Source of the DNA: Candidatus Aquabacterium excrementipullorum
Lineage (GTDB): Bacteria; Pseudomonadota; Gammaproteobacteria; Burkholderiales; Burkholderiaceae_C
DNA: 61,575 nucleotides
NCBI GenBank assembly: GCA_019112875.1
Contig: DXIO01000034.1
Span: 1 to 61,575, forward strand
Direction of reading: 5' to 3'
Part shown: positions 58,881 to 61,575 of the stretch, in pieces
Layout: every line of letters starts with the position of its first letter
How positions within the stretch are numbered: position 1 is the stretch's first letter
Notes under the pieces: model-generated
Told to the model about the DNA's origin: nothing
Seen by the model: only the letters and a program-made list of their open reading frames with translations
The model's database searches: none
Position numbers and translations under genes: made by a program

Positions 58881-61063
58881 GTGAACCAAGTGCCTGCGCA
58901 CCTCCAGCGCGCTGCCAGCCTGGACGAAGAGCAACGTACGGCGCTGCTGATGATCGCGTCCGGCGCGCCGATGAGCGACTGCCTCGACGCGCTCACCGAC
59001 GCCATTGGCCGGCTGGCCCCGGCACACGGGCCTGTGTGCTGCTGGCCAGCGATGACCGCAGCGCCATGGGCGAGGGCTATTCGTCGCACTTCCCGCCATC
59101 GTTTGCCGCCGCCATCCGTGGCCTGCCCATCGGCGAGGCGCTCATCGGCACCTGCGGCGCAGCCATCTACCAGGGCCGCCCTGTGATGTGCGCGGATGTC
59201 GAGCATTCCATGGAATGGGCTGCTCCCTGGCGCGCGCTGTGCCTGGACAACGGCATCCGGGGCTGCTACTCCTACCCGGCCATGGGGCCGGGCGGCAAGG
59301 CGGTGGGGTCCTTCTTCCTGTGCTTCTCCGAAGCGCGTGAGCCCGACGACTGGGAGCGACGCGTCGCCGAGTTCGGGGCGCTGGCCGCCGGCATCGTCGT
59401 CGAGCGTGACCGCGCGGCCGCCCGGCTGCGCAACGAGGTGTTCGCGCTGGCCAGGCTGCAGGAACTCAGTGCCGAACTGGTGGGGCCGGGCGAGTTCGAG
59501 CCGCTGCTCAAGAAGATCCTGGCGGCAGCGGCCGACATCTCCGGCACGGACAAGGGCAACATCCAGATCTTCGATCCCGTCAAGAAGACGCTGCGGATCG
59601 TGGTGCACCAGGGACTGGGCGCCCGGCTGGTCGCGCACTTCCTGGAGGATGGCTGGGATGCGAGCTGCGGCGAGGCGGCCAAGCAGGTGCAGCGTCTGGT
59701 GGTGCCCGATGTGGAGAAGCTCGAAGGCTTGCAGGGCACGCTGGGGCTGGAGATCGTCGTCGAAGACGAGATCCGCTCGATCCAGTGCACGCCGCTGGTC
59801 AGCCGCGACGGCCGTCTGCTGGGCATGCTCAACAACCACTACCGCTGGGCGGGGGGGCCGACACCGGAGGCCTTGCGCTACATCGATCTGCTGGCGCGGC
59901 AGGCCGCCGAACTGATCGAGCGCCACCATCGAGAACTGGAGCGCGCGCAGGAACGCCGCCGCAAGGACGAGTTCCTGGCGATGCTGGCGCACGAACTGCG
60001 CAATCCCCTGGCACCCTTGCGCAACATGCTGGAGGTGCAGAAGCGGGCCGAAGGCGATGCGGCTTTGACGAGAAAGGCCCGCGACGTCATGGAGCGGCAA
60101 TTGCTGCAGCTGGTTCGGCTGGTCGACGATCTGCTGGACGTGAACCGCATCACCCGAGGCAAGCTGGAGCTGAGGCAGCAGCCCTTGTTGCTCGAATCCG
60201 TGATCCAGCAAGCCATCGATGTCTGCCGGCCGGTGCTGGATCAGCAGCGACATCGGCTGCATGTGGTGTTGCCCGACCTGCCTGTCTCGCTGGTGGGCGA
60301 TGCGGCCCGCCTGACGCAGGTGTTCGGCAACCTGCTCACCAATGCGTGCAAGTACACGCCGTCTGGTGGCGACATCGAGGTGAGGGCCGTTGTGGCGGAC
60401 GGCAGCGTCGAGGTGGTGGTCAAGGACAACGGCCTGGGCATCCCTGCAGGTCAGCTCGATGAAATCTTCGAGATGTTCACCCAGGTGGACCGGACGCTGG
60501 AGCGTGCCCAGGGCGGCCTCGGCATCGGCCTGATGCTGGTGCGGCAACTGGTGCAGATGCATGGCGGAACGGTGCAGGCGCACAGCGATGGGCTGGGCGA
60601 AGGCAGCGAATTCCGTGTGCAACTGCCCTTGAAGGTGGCGCTGGCGGAGTCGGTGCAGACACAAGCGCCTGCAGCATCGGCGCTCTCACGTCGAATCCTC
60701 GTGGTGGATGACAACGAGGATGTCGCGCAGTCACTCGCGACCCTGCTGGAGCTGGAAGGCCACGAGACGCGTTCGGCCTATGACGGCGCCGAGGCCCTCA
60801 AGGCCACAGAACAGTGGCATCCCGAGGTCATCCTGATGGACATCGGGATGCCTGGCATGAGCGGCCACGAAGCCTGTCGCCGCATCCGCCAGCGCGATGG
60901 GGGGCAGCAGGTCACCATCATCGCGCTCACCGGCTGGGGGCAGGATGGGGATCGAGAGCACTCGAAGCAGTCGGGCTTCGATGCTCATCTGGTCAAGCCC
61001 GTCGACATCGCCGACCTTCAGATGGTGTTGTCCAGCAACATGCGCCAGGATGGGCTGCCATGA
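58881..61063 (+). CDS. GAF-GAF hybrid histidine kinase with receiver, apparent one-base frameshift
   Basis: The N-terminus reads in the frame of GTG 58881 (after GGGAAG): MNQVPAHLQRAASLDEEQ, then a GAF start (MIASGAPMSDCLDALTDAIG). From about 59020 the conserved frame shifts: RACVLLASDDRS, LPIGEALIGTCGAAIYQG. One extra C in CCCC at 59017-59020 restores one frame of 727 residues: GAF 1 (about 20-165), GAF 2 (175-335), HisKA with MLAHELRNPLAPL, an ATPase domain and a receiver with LMDIGMPGMSG. As given, only a protein from an internal start such as ATG 59066 would be made. Either a true mutation or a sequencing error in the C-run. It lies near the KaiC-like/receiver pair. Confidence 0.8.
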
Positions 61064-61079
61064 GTTTGCGGGCGTCGGC

Positions 61080-61575
61080 TCAAGGTGCCATCACCTTGTC
61101 CGGCGTCATGGGGGTGCTGCGGACCCGCCTTCCGGTGGCGTGGTAGATGGCATTGCTCACGGCTGCCGCCACGCCCACCAAGCCGATTTCGCCGACACCC
61201 TTGGCCCCCAGGCGGCTCACGACGCGGTCGTCTTCTTCGACGAAGACCACATCGATGTCCTCGATGTCGGCATTCACGGGCACATGGTATTCACTGAAGT
61301 TGTGGTTCATGAAACGGCCCAGCGCGTGGTCTGCCAGGGTCTCTTCGTGCAGTGCCTGGCTGATGCCCCACACCACGCCACCGATGACCTGGCTGCGCGC
61401 CGTCTGCGGATTGATGATGCGGCCCGCCGCCACGGCGCTCACCACGCGCGTCACGCGCACGGTGCCGAAGTCTTCGTCCACCTTCACCTCGCAGAACACG
61501 GCGGAATGGGTCGAGCGCACGTACTTTTTCTGCTTGAGCATGTTGGGCAGCATCAGGTATTTCTCTTCGATGCTG
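61080..61575 (-). CDS. Xanthine dehydrogenase family molybdopterin-binding subunit, C-terminal part
   Basis: The last 164 residues of a gene entering from the right, stopping with TGA at 61080. RVTRVVSAVAAGRIINPQTA, then QVIGGVVWGISQALHEET and GAKGVGEIGLVGVAAAVSNAI are the C-terminal molybdopterin-binding signature of xanthine dehydrogenase/aldehyde oxidase large subunits. GVGEIG contains the catalytic glutamate that deprotonates the Mo-bound water. The substrate class cannot be told; the upstream part and the small [2Fe-2S] and FAD subunits lie beyond the window. It converges with the hybrid kinase gene, 16 bases apart. Confidence 0.9.
   Translation of the reverse strand, partial: SIEEKYLMLPNMLKQKKYVRSTHSAVFCEVKVDEDFGTVRVTRVVSAVAAGRIINPQTARSQVIGGVVWGISQALHEETLADHALGRFMNHNFSEYHVPVNADIEDIDVVFVEEDDRVVSRLGAKGVGEIGLVGVAAAVSNAIYHATGRRVRSTPMTPDKVMAP

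Noticed and set aside
58745-59020. Upstream part of the frame leading into the hybrid kinase
   Set aside because: Its Arg/Cys/Pro-rich translation does not look like a GAF domain, whereas the overlapping GTG 58881 frame does; this supports a frameshift rather than a longer N-terminus.

Overview
The window looks like a chromosomal segment of a high-GC betaproteobacterium, most likely a Burkholderiales member of the Sphaerotilaceae/Comamonadaceae type (Aquabacterium, Ideonella or Leptothrix-like). The main reasons are a TetR-controlled leucine/isovalerate operon, a tandem pair of cyanophycin synthetases, PEP-CTERM surface proteins and a complete RsbRST stressosome module. The genus is inferred from gene content and not proven. 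I see no tRNA, rRNA, IS element, integrase or CRISPR array. Codon use and GC look even, so there is no obvious island.

Layout. 1-5.5 kb: end of a 2-hydroxyacid dehydrogenase, a GFA-family protein, a DUF4142 protein, a GST, an RcnB-like protein, a divergent TauE/SafE-LysR pair sharing a perfect palindrome, and a proline-rich lipoprotein. 5.7-8.6 kb: a 953-residue beta-helix-like protein with an unusual PEP-CTERM tail. 8.6-18.2 kb (minus strand): a tightly packed leucine degradation operon, tetR-liuB-liuC-liuD-liuE-liuA-SDR-thiolase, with a visible promoter and operator. Divergent from it is a fused indolepyruvate:ferredoxin oxidoreductase (18.4-22.1 kb), followed by a 7TM diguanylate cyclase.

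24.2-33.0 kb is the most unusual block. A full cyanophycin synthetase (cphA1) and a shorter paralogue whose Mur-ligase P-loop is destroyed lie on the minus strand. Divergent from them is a four-gene, partly overlapping operon: an ABC exporter with an N-terminal zinc-ribbon extension, a DUF1854 protein, a [2Fe-2S] ferredoxin and a flavin reductase-like protein. leuA follows, preceded by an attenuator: a 27-codon leader peptide with tandem rare CTA leucine codons, then a terminator. 35-42.4 kb holds an acyl-CoA ligase, DUF1653, DUF2834 and diiron-motif proteins, two AraC regulators and a secreted SGNH hydrolase.

42.6-48.8 kb (minus strand) is a stressosome operon: rsbR, rsbS, rsbT, an RsbT-like/SpoIIE phosphatase fusion and two hybrid kinases. 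It probably turns stress sensing into phosphorelay output. 48.9-54 kb encodes an EmrAB/TolC-type efflux system with a divergent CerR/TetR repressor and an operator overlapping the promoter. 54.2-61 kb has a double-domain KaiC-like ATPase with a lone receiver protein, a PEP-CTERM-anchored M23 peptidase, a VOC protein, a small secreted protein and a GAF-GAF hybrid histidine kinase that appears to carry a one-base frameshift. The window ends in a xanthine dehydrogenase-type molybdopterin subunit cut by the boundary.
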